Part shown: positions 24,899 to 33,605 of the stretch, in pieces
How positions within the stretch are numbered: position 1 is the stretch's first letter
How the letters are laid out: each line of letters starts with the position of its first letter
Position numbers and translations under genes: made by a program
From: Pseudomonas atagonensis
Lineage (GTDB): Bacteria > Pseudomonadota > Gammaproteobacteria > Pseudomonadales > Pseudomonadaceae
Length of the DNA stretch: 64,000 nucleotides
Assembly (NCBI RefSeq): GCF_011369485.1
Contig: NZ_VXCA01000003.1
Coordinates: forward strand, 124,001-188,000
Reading direction: 5' to 3'
The notes under the pieces: model-generated
The model's input: only the letters and a program-made list of their open reading frames with translations
Told to the model about the DNA's origin: nothing
Database searches by the model: none

Positions 24899-24952
24899 AT
24901 GTTCTGCGCTGTTAGAATGCGCGCCTTATCCCGCCATACCGCAGCGCACGCC

Positions 24953-26200
24953 ATGACCCAGACTCCCGCCACCTCCCCCACTCACGTTGCCATCATCGGC
25001 GGTGGCCCCGCCGGCCTGATGGCCGCCGAAGTGCTGAGCCAGGCCGGCGTCCGTGTCGATCTGTACGACGGCATGCCTTCGGTGGGTCGCAAGTTCCTGC
25101 TGGCCGGCGTTGGCGGCATGAACATCACCCATTCCGAAGCCTACCCGGCGTTCCTCTCGCGTTACGCCGAACGCGCGCCGCACATCGCTCCGCTGCTGCG
25201 TGGCTTTGACGCCGATGCGCTGTGCCGGTGGATTCATGACCTGGGCATCGAAACCTTCATTGGCAGTTCCGGCCGGGTTTTTCCTACGGACATGAAAGCC
25301 GCACCGCTGCTGCGCGCCTGGCTCAAGCGTCTGCGCGACAGCGGCGTAGTTATCCACACCCGTCATCGTTGGCTTGGTTGGGATGAACACGGCGCGCTGC
25401 GTATCGACCGCCCCGACGGCGAGACAACCGTCAATCCCGACGCCACCCTGCTCGCCCTCGGCGGCGGCAGTTGGTCGCGCCTGGGTTCGGACGGCGCGTG
25501 GATGTTGGCGCTGGAGCAACGCGGTGTAGGAATGGCGCCGCTGCAGCCAAGCAATTGCGGCTTCGAGGTGCAGGCCTGGAGCGAATTCCTCGTCAGTAAA
25601 TTCGCCGGCGCGCCGCTGAAAAACGTCGCCATCGGCCTCAACGACGACACTCCGCGCTTGGGCGAATGCGTGATCACCGCGACCGGGATTGAAGGCAGTC
25701 TGGTTTATGCGCTGTCGGCGCCGATTCGTGAGGCGATCAACGCACAGGGCTCAGCCACGGTTCACATCGATCTGCTGCCCGGCAGGCCTGTGGATAAATT
25801 GCAGGCGGCATTGAGCAAACCGCGAGGCTCGCGCTCGATGGCCAAGCACCTGCACAGTCAGGTCGGGATTGACGGGGTGAAAGCAGCGTTGTTGCGTGAA
25901 CTCACTGACACCGCAACTTTCGCCGATCCAGCGCTGCTGGCCCGGGCGATCAAGGCATTACCGCTAACGCTGGTGAAAACCCGACCGCTGGAAGAAGCGA
26001 TTAGCAGCGCGGGTGGCGTGACGTTCGAAGCGATGGACGAGCAACTGATGCTCAAGGCCTTGCCGGGGGTATTCTGCGCAGGCGAGATGCTGGATTGGGA
26101 AGCGCCGACGGGCGGCTATCTGCTGACGGGATGTTTTGCCAGTGGGCGGGCGGCGGGGTTGGGAATGCTGCAGTGGTTGAAAAACAGCGGCAAGCGCTGA
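24953..26200 (+). CDS. HI0933/TIGR03862-type FAD-dependent flavoprotein
   Basis: 415-residue oxidoreductase. The N-terminal FAD-binding motif is VAIIGGGPAGLMAAEVLSQAG (residues 11-31) and the family-specific phosphate motif is MPSVGRKFLLAGVGGMNITHSE. The centre has SSGRVFPTDMKAAPLLRAWL and ALGGGSWSRLGSDGAW. The C-terminus has SSAGGVTFEAMDEQLMLKALPGVFCAGEMLDWEAPTGGYLLTGCFASGRAAG. The family is widespread and its reaction is not known; it is related to BaiN-like proteins. A weak GAATG-type promoter element and a REP pair lie upstream. Confidence 0.88.
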   Translation: MTQTPATSPTHVAIIGGGPAGLMAAEVLSQAGVRVDLYDGMPSVGRKFLLAGVGGMNITHSEAYPAFLSRYAERAPHIAPLLRGFDADALCRWIHDLGIETFIGSSGRVFPTDMKAAPLLRAWLKRLRDSGVVIHTRHRWLGWDEHGALRIDRPDGETTVNPDATLLALGGGSWSRLGSDGAWMLALEQRGVGMAPLQPSNCGFEVQAWSEFLVSKFAGAPLKNVAIGLNDDTPRLGECVITATGIEGSLVYALSAPIREAINAQGSATVHIDLLPGRPVDKLQAALSKPRGSRSMAKHLHSQVGIDGVKAALLRELTDTATFADPALLARAIKALPLTLVKTRPLEEAISSAGGVTFEAMDEQLMLKALPGVFCAGEMLDWEAPTGGYLLTGCFASGRAAGLGMLQWLKNSGKR

Positions 26201-26215
26201 AGACCCAAGTGCGCC

Positions 26216-26276
26216 CTTCGCGAGCAAGCCCCACAAGGACAATGTGATCCCTGTGGGAGCGGGCTTGCTCGCGAAA
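26216..26276. repeat. GTGGGAG-type pair with a deleted left arm
   Basis: The left arm CTTCGCGAGCAAGCC jumps straight to CCACA, missing about CGCTC of the usual arm. The right arm TGTGGGAGCGGGCTTGCTCG at 26252-26271, followed by CGAAAG, is complete. Located between two convergent genes. Confidence 0.85.
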
Positions 26277-26301
26277 GAGTCTTTACAGACGCCGCGCTAA
26301 A

Positions 26302-27639
26302 TCAAGGCTTACGCTTGCGCGGCCCAGTGTTAAAAACCGGCACCTTGCGCACAGGCTTGATCGAAGGTTCCGGCGCCTGTGTGTCGCCGCTGTCCACCCA
26401 CTTGCCGAGATTGCGCTTGCCGCCACCGCCAGAGGTTTTTGGCTTCTTCGGTTTCTTCGGCTTTTTGATCACCTGACCGCTGGCATCGGTGTCCGGCACG
26501 CGGTGCTCAGGTTCGAAATCCGGCTCGTTCTGGCGCTTGAGGGTCTGGCGCGTCAGCATTTCAATCGCCGACAACATGTTCACCTCGTCGGCGCACACCA
26601 GCGAAATCGCCTCGCCGGTTGCACCCGCACGACCGGTACGGCCAATGCGGTGAATGTAATCCTCGGCCACGATCGGCAGATCGAAGTTGACCACCAGCGG
26701 CAGGTCTTCGATATCCAGACCTCGGGCGGCAACATCAGTAGCGACCAGGATCTGCACTTCGCTGAGTTTGAAACGATCCAATGCGCGCTGACGAGTGGCC
26801 TGCGGCTTATCGCCGTGGATGCCATCGGCGTTGACGCCCAGGCCCTGAAGTTTTTCCACCAGTGCATCGACGCCGTTACGGGTCTTGGCGAACACCAGCA
26901 CCTGCTTCCACTTGTTCTTGCGCATCAGGTGCACGAACAATTCGGCCTTGCGCTTCTTGTCCACCGTCACCACCCATTGCTTGACGGTGTTGGCGGCGAC
27001 GTTGCGCGGGCTGACTTCGATGCTCAGCGGATCGTTGAGCATCTGCCCGGCCAACAGGCGGATGTCATCGGAGAAGGTCGCGGAGAACAGCAGTGTCTGG
27101 CGTTTTTTCGGCAGCATGCGGTAAATGTTCGCCAGCTCTTCGGAGAAACCGAGGTCGAGCATACGATCAGCTTCATCCAGCACCAGGGTCTGCAACTGAT
27201 CGAGCTTCAGCGCGTTCTGGCGGAACAGGTCGATCAGGCGACCTGGCGTGGCGACCAGTACATCAACGCCGCCGCGCAGCTTCATCATCTGCGGGTTGAT
27301 GCTGACGCCGCCGTACACCGCATAAGTGCGCAGCGGCAGGTTTTCGGCGTACTGGCGCACGGATTCGTGAACCTGCTCTGCCAACTCGCGGGTCGGCACC
27401 AGAATCAGCGCACGGGCCGAGTTCGCTGCGACTTTCGGCCCTTCCATGGCCAGCAATTGCAGGAGCGGCAAGGCGAAACCGGCGGTCTTGCCGGTGCCGG
27501 TCTGGGCCGCAGCCATCAGGTCGCGACCGGCCAGAACGGCCGGAATGGCTTGCGCCTGCACCGGCGTCGGGGTCTGGTAGCCGAGCGTCTCGAGGGAGCG
27601 CAGCAAGGGTTCGATCAGGCCAAGGGAGGCGAAAGTCAT
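26302..27639 (-). CDS. rhlE: DEAD-box RNA helicase, RhlE subfamily
   Basis: 445-residue RNA helicase for ribosome assembly and RNA decay. All core motifs are present: Q-motif region [13 protein letters not shown], Walker [28 protein letters not shown] ([12 protein letters not shown]), [26 protein letters not shown] and [10 protein letters not shown]. The C-terminal 75 residues are a basic, low-complexity tail ([10 protein letters not shown] and [11 protein letters not shown]) that probably binds RNA. The start is the family's MTFASLGL; the ribosome site is weak. Confidence 0.92.
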   Translation of the reverse strand: MTFASLGLIEPLLRSLETLGYQTPTPVQAQAIPAVLAGRDLMAAAQTGTGKTAGFALPLLQLLAMEGPKVAANSARALILVPTRELAEQVHESVRQYAENLPLRTYAVYGGVSINPQMMKLRGGVDVLVATPGRLIDLFRQNALKLDQLQTLVLDEADRMLDLGFSEELANIYRMLPKKRQTLLFSATFSDDIRLLAGQMLNDPLSIEVSPRNVAANTVKQWVVTVDKKRKAELFVHLMRKNKWKQVLVFAKTRNGVDALVEKLQGLGVNADGIHGDKPQATRQRALDRFKLSEVQILVATDVAARGLDIEDLPLVVNFDLPIVAEDYIHRIGRTGRAGATGEAISLVCADEVNMLSAIEMLTRQTLKRQNEPDFEPEHRVPDTDASGQVIKKPKKPKKPKTSGGGGKRNLGKWVDSGDTQAPEPSIKPVRKVPVFNTGPRKRKP

Positions 27640-27704
27640 GGGAGTACCGTAGAAAAAATCGGAGCGATTGTGCAAAACGAGTATGCGATGACGCGGAGTT
27701 TACC

Positions 27705-28643
27705 CTAATTCCCACGCTGCTCCGTCGCAATGGCAGCAGGCTCGCTGACCACCGGCAGCTGCCGTGGGCGCCGCCACTGCGGCAGCCCGATCAGCACCAC
27801 CGCGCCAATGATTACCAGCATCGCCAGCGCCTCTTCGACCCCGATGGTCTCACCGACAAACACGATCCCCAGCAATACCGCCACCGCCGGGTTCACATAG
27901 GCATAACTGGTGGCCGCCGCCGGACGAACGTTTTTCAACAGATACATGTAGGCGTTGAAGGCGATGATCGAGCCGAAGAAAATCAGGTACACCAGCGCCA
28001 GCCAGCCTTCCAGCGGCGGCATGGCCTGCAGGTGTTCACCGCTCGCCGCGCTGCCGATCAACAGCACCACGCCGCCGACCAGCATTTCCACGGCACTGGC
28101 CATCGCGCCCTGGGGCAACGGCAGATGTTTGCTCCACACCGAGCCGAATGCCCAGCTCGCTGCCGCGAAAATCAACAGCGCCGCGCCCAGCGGACTCGAT
28201 TGCAGGTTGGAGCCCATGTTCAGCATCGCGATGCCGATAATCCCCATCGCCACCCCGGCCCATTCCAGACGGGTATTGCGCGCGCCCCAGAAATAACCGC
28301 AGAGCAAGGTGAACAACGGCACCGTCGCCACCGCCAGCGCAGCGACACCCGACGCCACGCCGCTGTGCTCAGCGAGCGTCACCGCACCATTGCCGAAACT
28401 GAGCAGCAAAATCCCGATGATCCCCGCCGCTTTCCACTGGGCCCAGGTCGGTGCCGGTGCCCCGCGCCAGCGCAAGAAGACATACATCAATGTGCCCGCA
28501 ATCACGAAGCGCACACCACCGAGCATCAACGGCGGCCAGTACTCAACACCGATGCGAATCACCAGATAGGTCGACCCCCAAATCACATACAACGCAAAAA
28601 ACGCGGCGATCAGGGGTAAGGAAAAACGGCGCAAGGCAGGCAT
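27705..28643 (-). CDS. EamA-family exporter (YedA-like)
   Basis: 312-residue ten-segment inner-membrane protein with two EamA repeats. YVIWGSTYLVIRIGVEYWPPLMLGGVRF and the late PAAATSYAYVNPAVAVLLGIVFVGE are hallmark stretches of drug/metabolite exporters of the YedA/RhaT group. It is transcribed away from an AsnC-type regulator, an arrangement common for amino-acid exporters, so an amino acid or related metabolite is a reasonable guess. Substrate not established. Confidence 0.85.
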   Translation of the reverse strand: MPALRRFSLPLIAAFFALYVIWGSTYLVIRIGVEYWPPLMLGGVRFVIAGTLMYVFLRWRGAPAPTWAQWKAAGIIGILLLSFGNGAVTLAEHSGVASGVAALAVATVPLFTLLCGYFWGARNTRLEWAGVAMGIIGIAMLNMGSNLQSSPLGAALLIFAAASWAFGSVWSKHLPLPQGAMASAVEMLVGGVVLLIGSAASGEHLQAMPPLEGWLALVYLIFFGSIIAFNAYMYLLKNVRPAAATSYAYVNPAVAVLLGIVFVGETIGVEEALAMLVIIGAVVLIGLPQWRRPRQLPVVSEPAAIATEQRGN

Positions 28644-28737
28644 TGGCAGCTCGAACGTCAGAGTCAGGAGATTGATTATTCTAGAAAGGCACGCAGGCAA
28701 AAATAAGTTACAAAACCTGTTTATCGTGCCGGTACAC

Positions 28738-28781
28738 TTTCGAAAAAACGGAGATCGACGGCATAAACCACGATTTCGAAA
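28738..28781. promoter_or_regulatory. Two TTTCGAAA palindromes between exporter and AsnC gene
   Basis: TTTCGAAA occurs at 28738-28745 and again at 28774-28781 in the 163-bp divergent gap, 36 bp apart. Lrp/AsnC proteins bind repeated short palindromes as octamers, so these are candidate sites for the adjacent regulator. Confidence 0.4.
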
Positions 28782-28806
28782 GTCTGGCATTTTCAGGAGT
28801 CCGGCC

Positions 28807-29259
28807 TTGGACAAATACGACCGCATGCTGCTCAGTGCCCTGCTTGAAAACGGTCGCGCGTCCTACGCCGATCTGGCGCGCAAAGTGAACCTCTCAGCCC
28901 CCGCCGTCGCCGAGCGCGTGGCCAAGCTTGAGGCATCCGGGGTAATCACCGGATATCAGGCGAACATCGACCTGTCGAAAATCGGCTTGCCGATCCAGTG
29001 CATGATCGAGCTGCGCCTGCACCAGAACGGCAGTCAGAAGGTCTACGACGAATTGACGAAAATCCCGCAACTCACCGAATGCTTTCGGGTGACGGGTGAT
29101 CCTTGCGTGATGATGAAGGCAGCGGTGGGGTCGATGCTCGAGTTGGAAGAGCTGATTAATCGGGTGGCGAAGTTTGGGTTCAGCAAGACGTCGATTGTGT
29201 TGTCGAGTGCCATCGAAAAGCGTGTGCCGCTCGGCCACATCGAAGGGAACGGCAAATAG
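28807..29259 (+). CDS. Lrp/AsnC-family transcriptional regulator
   Basis: 150 residues from a TTG start selected because AGGAG (28795-28799) is 7 bases upstream and because the protein then opens with the family's LDKYDRMLLSALLENGR. The helix-turn-helix is at about 15-55 (ASYADLARKVNLSAPAVAERVAKLEASGVI) and a RAM ligand domain follows (CMIELRLHQN...VTGDPCVMMKAAVGSMLELEELI). Probably senses an amino acid and controls the divergent exporter. Confidence 0.88.
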   Translation: MDKYDRMLLSALLENGRASYADLARKVNLSAPAVAERVAKLEASGVITGYQANIDLSKIGLPIQCMIELRLHQNGSQKVYDELTKIPQLTECFRVTGDPCVMMKAAVGSMLELEELINRVAKFGFSKTSIVLSSAIEKRVPLGHIEGNGK

Positions 29260-29280
29260 TCCGGATCACAACAGATCCAA

Positions 29281-29370
29281 TGTAGGAGTGAGCCTGCTCG
29301 CGATAGCGGTGTGCCAGTCACCGATGATCTCGTATGACAGTCCGCTTTCGCGAGCAGGCTCACTCCTACA
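29281..29370. repeat. GTAGGAG-type palindrome pair
   Basis: TGTAGGAGTGAGCCTGCTCG (29281-29300, extended by CGA) and its exact inverse starting TCGCGAGCAGGC and ending 29370. A sequence variant of the GTGGGAG family with A for G and AGTGAGCC for AGCGGGCT; arms are perfectly complementary. Confidence 0.9.
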
Positions 29371-29393
29371 AGGGTTTTGTGTGGGGCGCGGGA

Positions 29394-29999
29394 TCAGCGA
29401 TAACGCTGCAAGTGCTCGCCGACCTTTGCGGCGGGCACTTTCTGCAATTTGCACAGCAAGTCGTGCGATAGCTCCCGCACGCCGTGCTTGCTGCGCAGCT
29501 CATCGGCCAGATGCGCCATCAGATTGGCCGCCATCTCGGCGTCGGCCATGGCCCGGTGAGCCTGGCCGGTGTGCGGCAGGCGCGCGAAGGTGGTGAGGGT
29601 GCCAAGTTTGTGGTTCGGCGCGGCTGGCATCAAGCGGCGGGCCAGCAGCAACGAACAGGCAAAGTTCTGCAACCGCGTGCGTTTGATCCGGCCCAGCTCG
29701 AAATCCCAGAACTTCTGGTCGAACGAGGCGTTGTGCGCAACCAGTGGCGTGCAGCCGACGAATTCGTTGACCTCTTCCATCACTTTCTCGGCCGATGGCG
29801 CGGTGCGCAGCATGGCGTTGCTGATGCCGGTCAGTTGCTCGATGAAGGCCGGGACGCGCACGCCGGCGTTCATCAGGCTCTGGTAACGCTCGACGATGCG
29901 GCCGTTTTCCAGCATGACCACGGCGATTTCCGTGGCGCGGCAGTTGCTGTGCGGCGACAGGCCGGTGGTTTCAAAGTCGATGACTGCAATGCGTTCCAA
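29394..29999 (-). CDS. DEDDh 3'-5' exonuclease (DnaQ/PolC epsilon-like)
   Basis: 201 residues from the TTG giving LERIAVIDFETTG; a TTG seven codons upstream is also possible. Exo I is VIDFETTGLS (Asp, Glu), Exo II HNASFDQKFWDFE (Asp), Exo III HRAMADAEMAANL (His, Asp), so the active site is complete. Such proteins trim DNA or RNA 3' ends. It follows the NYN-domain nuclease gene after 37 bp in the same direction, suggesting a joint role in nucleic-acid processing. Confidence 0.88.
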   Translation of the reverse strand: MERIAVIDFETTGLSPHSNCRATEIAVVMLENGRIVERYQSLMNAGVRVPAFIEQLTGISNAMLRTAPSAEKVMEEVNEFVGCTPLVAHNASFDQKFWDFELGRIKRTRLQNFACSLLLARRLMPAAPNHKLGTLTTFARLPHTGQAHRAMADAEMAANLMAHLADELRSKHGVRELSHDLLCKLQKVPAAKVGEHLQRYR

Positions 30000-30036
30000 A
30001 CCGGGTTCAACTCCGTACAAATTCTTCAGTAACTGC

Positions 30037-30516
30037 TCAGTTCTTCAGCAGCAACGCGCCTTCGATCGGCACGTAACGGCTGGCGGCGCGGATCAGCGAG
30101 TTGGCGGTCAGGCCGGGCACGCCGTAAGCCACTGCCTGTACGCCGTGTTTGTTGATGATGCGTTCGAGCAGCATGTCGAAATCGCCATCACCGGAGGCAA
30201 GGACGATTTCGTCGACGTGGTCGGCGGCGTCCATGATGTCGAGGGTGATGCCCACGTCCCAGTCGCCCTTGGCCGAGCCGTCGCTGCGCTGGATGTAGGG
30301 TTTGAGCTTCACGGTGAAGCCAAGGTTGCGCAGGATCTGCTGGAACTGCTGCTGCTTGCTGTCGCCCCGGTCGATGGCGTAGGCGTAGGCCTCGACGATT
30401 TTCCCGTCCTTGCCGATGTCCGCCCACAGTGCGGCGTAGTTGAAGTGGCAACCATAGGCCTGACGCACGGTGTAGTAGAGGTTCTGCACGTCGGCGAACA
30501 CTGCGATTTTTTTCAC
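30037..30516 (-). CDS. NYN-domain (LabA/DUF88) PIN-like nuclease
   Basis: 159-residue protein of the NYN family, a PIN-like fold with a metal site of acidic residues. Visible acids are Asp9 in VFADVQNLYY, Asp in AYAIDRGDSK, GDWDVGITLDIMD and the late ASGDGDFDMLL. The Asn-Leu-Tyr stretch after the first Asp is family-typical. Members are thought to cleave RNA. Upstream partner of the DEDDh exonuclease. Confidence 0.85.
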   Translation of the reverse strand: MKKIAVFADVQNLYYTVRQAYGCHFNYAALWADIGKDGKIVEAYAYAIDRGDSKQQQFQQILRNLGFTVKLKPYIQRSDGSAKGDWDVGITLDIMDAADHVDEIVLASGDGDFDMLLERIINKHGVQAVAYGVPGLTANSLIRAASRYVPIEGALLLKN

Positions 30517-30654
30517 CGGAGTTCCTGTGAGCGCGCAAGCGCCAGAAGCGGGATCAGACGCGGAGTCTGAAAAAGGCGCTCAGTATGCCAGCCAAGAGGA
30601 AGGTACTGCGAATAATCACCGGCAGGCGCCGAGGTGCTGCTGACGAGTGGTGAA

Positions 30655-30748
30655 TGTGGCGAGGGGATTTATCCCCGTTGGACTGCGCAGCAGTCCCAGA
30701 AAACCGGGGCCGCTCCGCTGCCCGACGGGGATAAATCCCCTCGCCACA
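30655..30748. repeat. GTGGCGAGGGG-type palindrome pair
   Basis: TGTGGCGAGGGGATTTATCC from 30655 and its exact inverse ending TCGCCACA at 30748. Between them is GGACTGCGCAGCAGTCC, itself a hairpin. Second repeat family of the window; the other copy is at 57798. Confidence 0.9.
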
Positions 30749-30775
30749 GGGTTAGCGTGAACTTAGAGATGTGGG

Positions 30776-31531
30776 TCAGACGAACGAATCGTCGTCATCG
30801 AAGAACGACGAGTTGTCATCGCTGTAGTCGGTATCGGTGAATCCGCCCTGATCATTGCCGTAGGTATCGTTACCGGCCATGCGCTGATCGTTGCCCCAAT
30901 CGTTGTTGCTCTGGTCAGCCACCTGCGCTGGCTCTTCCTTGATCACTTCAACGATTTCTTCCGGCTGCTGATTGTGATGAAACAGGCTGCTGATGCCCTG
31001 CGCCAGCATCACCCCACCCGCCACACCGGCGGCGGTTTTCAATGCGCCACCGAGGAAGCTGCTGCCGGCGGCCGGGGCAGCTTGTTGCGCATAGTTGGGC
31101 GGCGGTGCACCGAAGTTCTGTTGTGGCGCGGGCGCACCGAAGTTCTGCTGCGACGCCGGTTCACGCCAGCCACCGGTGGACGCCGGAGCCGCACTCTGGG
31201 TCGGTGCCGGGCGCGGGCTGCCGCCAAAGATGCTCGACAAAAAGCCGCCACCGCTCGACGCAGGGGCTGCGCTCTGCCCCTTGGCCGATTGCAGTTCGGC
31301 CTGCAGGCGCTGGACTTGCTGGGTCAATTGCTTGTTCTGTTCATCGAGGCTCTTGAGCGCTGCCTCTTGCACCAGGATCGCCTGGGTCATGAAATAACCT
31401 GCCGCCGGCTGGCGTGTCAGGTGTTCCTTGATCCGCGTTTCGGCCTGGGCGTCACGCGGGGCTGCCTCCGTTTCGGCCTGTTGCAGGCGGGAAAACAGTC
31501 CATCGATCAGGGTTTGCTCTTCGCTGTTCAT
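30776..31531 (-). CDS. DUF2076-family protein with coiled coil and acidic tail
   Basis: 251-residue protein. Residues 1-85 match DUF2076 (MNSEEQTLIDGLFSRLQQAE, then AGYFMTQAILVQEAALKSLDEQ) and continue into a coiled coil (NKQLTQQVQRLQAELQSAK). A low-complexity middle follows, with a short repeat QQNFGAPxP used twice, then a hydrophobic Gly/Ala segment (SFLGGALKTAAGVAGGVMLAQGISSLF) and a very acidic end (DDNSSFFDDDDSF). Function unknown; the Gly/Ala segment may contact the membrane. Confidence 0.8.
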   Translation of the reverse strand: MNSEEQTLIDGLFSRLQQAETEAAPRDAQAETRIKEHLTRQPAAGYFMTQAILVQEAALKSLDEQNKQLTQQVQRLQAELQSAKGQSAAPASSGGGFLSSIFGGSPRPAPTQSAAPASTGGWREPASQQNFGAPAPQQNFGAPPPNYAQQAAPAAGSSFLGGALKTAAGVAGGVMLAQGISSLFHHNQQPEEIVEVIKEEPAQVADQSNNDWGNDQRMAGNDTYGNDQGGFTDTDYSDDNSSFFDDDDSFV

Positions 31532-31709
31532 GGCGACCTCGTAGATTGCCGGGGATAACGTTGCCCTCGCCCACGCTGGACAAGGTACTTGTCCGTAATG
31601 GAGGCGGTGACAAAACGTTTCAATGACCTTTACCGAATGTTTACGTTTGTGTCGGCCCGCGCATCATCGGTTAAAGTGAGCCACTGTTTTCGACCTGCGA
31701 TACCGACTG

Positions 31710-32384
31710 ATGAATGCCTTCGAAGTGCTGCGCGACTCTCTGTATTTTTTCAAACGCCATTTGGGCAGCATCGTCCAGCTGTGCCTGCCGCTGGTGATCT
31801 TCGAAGCGTTTTTGCAGCAAGTGGTCGATCATGCCAGCGGGCCGGAGAATTTCTCGGCCACCAGTGTGATCGTCGGTCTGCTGGTGTATCCGCTGTACAC
31901 CGCCGCGCTGATTCTGTTTCTCGATGCCCGCAGCCGTGGCGAGTCGCCGCGCAACCGCGATCTGCTGGCCATGGCCGCCACCCTGTGGCCGCGCTTCGCC
32001 CTGCTCACGGCACTCAACACCTTGCTGATTCTGCTGGGGCTGTCGCTGTATTTCCTGCCGGGCCTGATGTTGATGGTGATGCTCGCCTTTGGCGAATACC
32101 TGCTGGTGCTGCGCGGCATGGGGCCACTGCAGGCCATGAAGGAAAGCCTGCGTCTGACCCGTGGGCATTTCTGGCGGATTCTGTTGTGCATTCTCTGCGT
32201 GATGACGCCGCTGTGGCTGCTTAAGGGCGCGACACTGGCGGTCTATCCCGAGCCGCAAAACCCGGTGATCGCCGTGCTGATCGACAGTGCTCACAGCTTC
32301 CTGCAGTTGTTCACCAGCGTGGTGCTGTTCCGCCTGTTCATGCTGATCAGCGAATTGCCTGACAAACGTGGCGGAACGGTCTGA
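31710..32384 (+). CDS. YciC/UPF0259-like inner-membrane protein
   Basis: 224-residue protein with about five or six hydrophobic segments, including LPLVIFEAFLQQVV, LVYPLYTAALILFLDARSRGE, LLTALNTLLILLGLSLYFLPGLMLMVMLAFGEYLLVL and the amphipathic AMKESLRLTRGHFWRILL. These follow the YciC family plan. Role unknown. It is followed by an endonuclease/phosphatase-fold gene 75 bp on. Confidence 0.8.
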   Translation: MNAFEVLRDSLYFFKRHLGSIVQLCLPLVIFEAFLQQVVDHASGPENFSATSVIVGLLVYPLYTAALILFLDARSRGESPRNRDLLAMAATLWPRFALLTALNTLLILLGLSLYFLPGLMLMVMLAFGEYLLVLRGMGPLQAMKESLRLTRGHFWRILLCILCVMTPLWLLKGATLAVYPEPQNPVIAVLIDSAHSFLQLFTSVVLFRLFMLISELPDKRGGTV

Positions 32385-32459
32385 CCGCGCAGCCCTTGGG
32401 CTTCGAGTCTGCCCTCAGGTATGCTCGCAGCCACTTTCTGTAACGCTATAAGCCGAGCC

Positions 32460-33539
32460 ATGACCCGTCTACTGCGCTACACCCTGTTACTCGCTGTGCT
32501 CGCCATCGTCGTGATCGGCGGGCTGATTTTCAGCCTGACCTGGCGCCCCGACGCACGCGAAACCCTGCCGGTCAGTTGCAGCGGCGCGGCACCGACGCTG
32601 GTGCCCGGGCAAACGCTGAAAGTCATGACCTGGAACGTGCAGTACCTGGCCGGCAAGCGGTATGTGTTCTGGAATGATCTGGCCGGAGGCGACGATGAAG
32701 CGCCGACGCTGGAAGACATGGCGTTCAGCCTCGACGAAGTGGCACGGGTGATCCGCGACGAGCAGCCCGACGTGGTGTTGCTGCAGGAACTGGATGACGG
32801 CGCAAAGGCCAGCGATTATCAGGATCAACTCAAGTTGCTGCAGGAACGGGTCGCCGACCTGTATCCGTGCAGCGCCAGTGCCTTCGACTGGAAATCCGAC
32901 TTCGTACCCGAACCGCACATTTTCGGCAGCGTCGGCCGGCAACTGGCGACACTCAGCCGCTACCGCATCGAACACGCCGAACGCCTGCAATTGCCCGTGG
33001 CCCCGGCGAATTTCATCAGCCGTCAGTTTCAGCCAAAGGATGCGCTGCTGGCGACCAAACTGCCGCTCAGCGATGGCGGGCAGTTGACCGTGTTCAACAC
33101 GCACCTGGAACGCGCCCGCCAACCGGATACGACCTTGCAGGCGCAGGTGAGCGCCGTCGCCAGAGTCCTCGACAAGTATGAAAGCCAGGGTTTGCCATGG
33201 CTGATCGGCGGCGACTTCAACCTGCTGCCCCTTGGCCAATACCGGCGTCTGTCTGCCGAGCAACGCACGCCCTACGCCGCCGACAGCGAACTGCACCTGC
33301 TGTGGGACAAGTACCCGATGATCCCGACCAACAACGAAGCCAGCGGCATCGACCGTGCGCAGTGGCTGACCCACTACCCCAACGATCCCGGCCTGAATGG
33401 CCCGGATCGCACGGTCGATTACCTGTTCTACAGCCCGAAAATCAAACGGATCGAAGCGATGGTGCGCCAGGACGATACGCTGCGCATCTCCGATCACCTG
33501 CCAGTGATTGCGCGGTTCCTGCTCCCTGCCACGCCTTAG
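32460..33539 (+). CDS. Endonuclease/exonuclease/phosphatase-family protein, membrane anchored
   Basis: 359-residue protein with an N-terminal membrane anchor (residues 4-26) and an EEP catalytic domain outside. Catalytic motifs are MTWNVQYL (Asn), VVLLQELDD (Glu), FNTHLE (His), GGDFNLLP (Asp-x-Asn) and ISDHLPV (Asp-His). Members cleave phosphodiesters in nucleic acids or phospholipids; an extracytoplasmic phosphodiesterase or sphingomyelinase-like role is possible. The ATG used follows CCGAGCC without a strong ribosome site; a start 13 codons upstream is possible. Confidence 0.85.
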   Translation: MTRLLRYTLLLAVLAIVVIGGLIFSLTWRPDARETLPVSCSGAAPTLVPGQTLKVMTWNVQYLAGKRYVFWNDLAGGDDEAPTLEDMAFSLDEVARVIRDEQPDVVLLQELDDGAKASDYQDQLKLLQERVADLYPCSASAFDWKSDFVPEPHIFGSVGRQLATLSRYRIEHAERLQLPVAPANFISRQFQPKDALLATKLPLSDGGQLTVFNTHLERARQPDTTLQAQVSAVARVLDKYESQGLPWLIGGDFNLLPLGQYRRLSAEQRTPYAADSELHLLWDKYPMIPTNNEASGIDRAQWLTHYPNDPGLNGPDRTVDYLFYSPKIKRIEAMVRQDDTLRISDHLPVIARFLLPATP

Positions 33540-33558
33540 CCAGCAACACCACAAAGCC

Positions 33559-33585
33559 CTGGTGGGAGCGGGCTTGCTCCCCCAG
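33559..33585. repeat. Single GTGGGAG-type element folding as a hairpin
   Basis: CTGGTGGGAGC (33559-33569) pairs with GCTCCCCCAG (33576-33585) around GGGCTT. It sits 20 bp after the endonuclease-fold gene and before the convergent ABC gene, so it may act as a terminator. Confidence 0.7.
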
Positions 33586-33605
33586 GTTTCGAGTAGATCT
33601 ACGGA

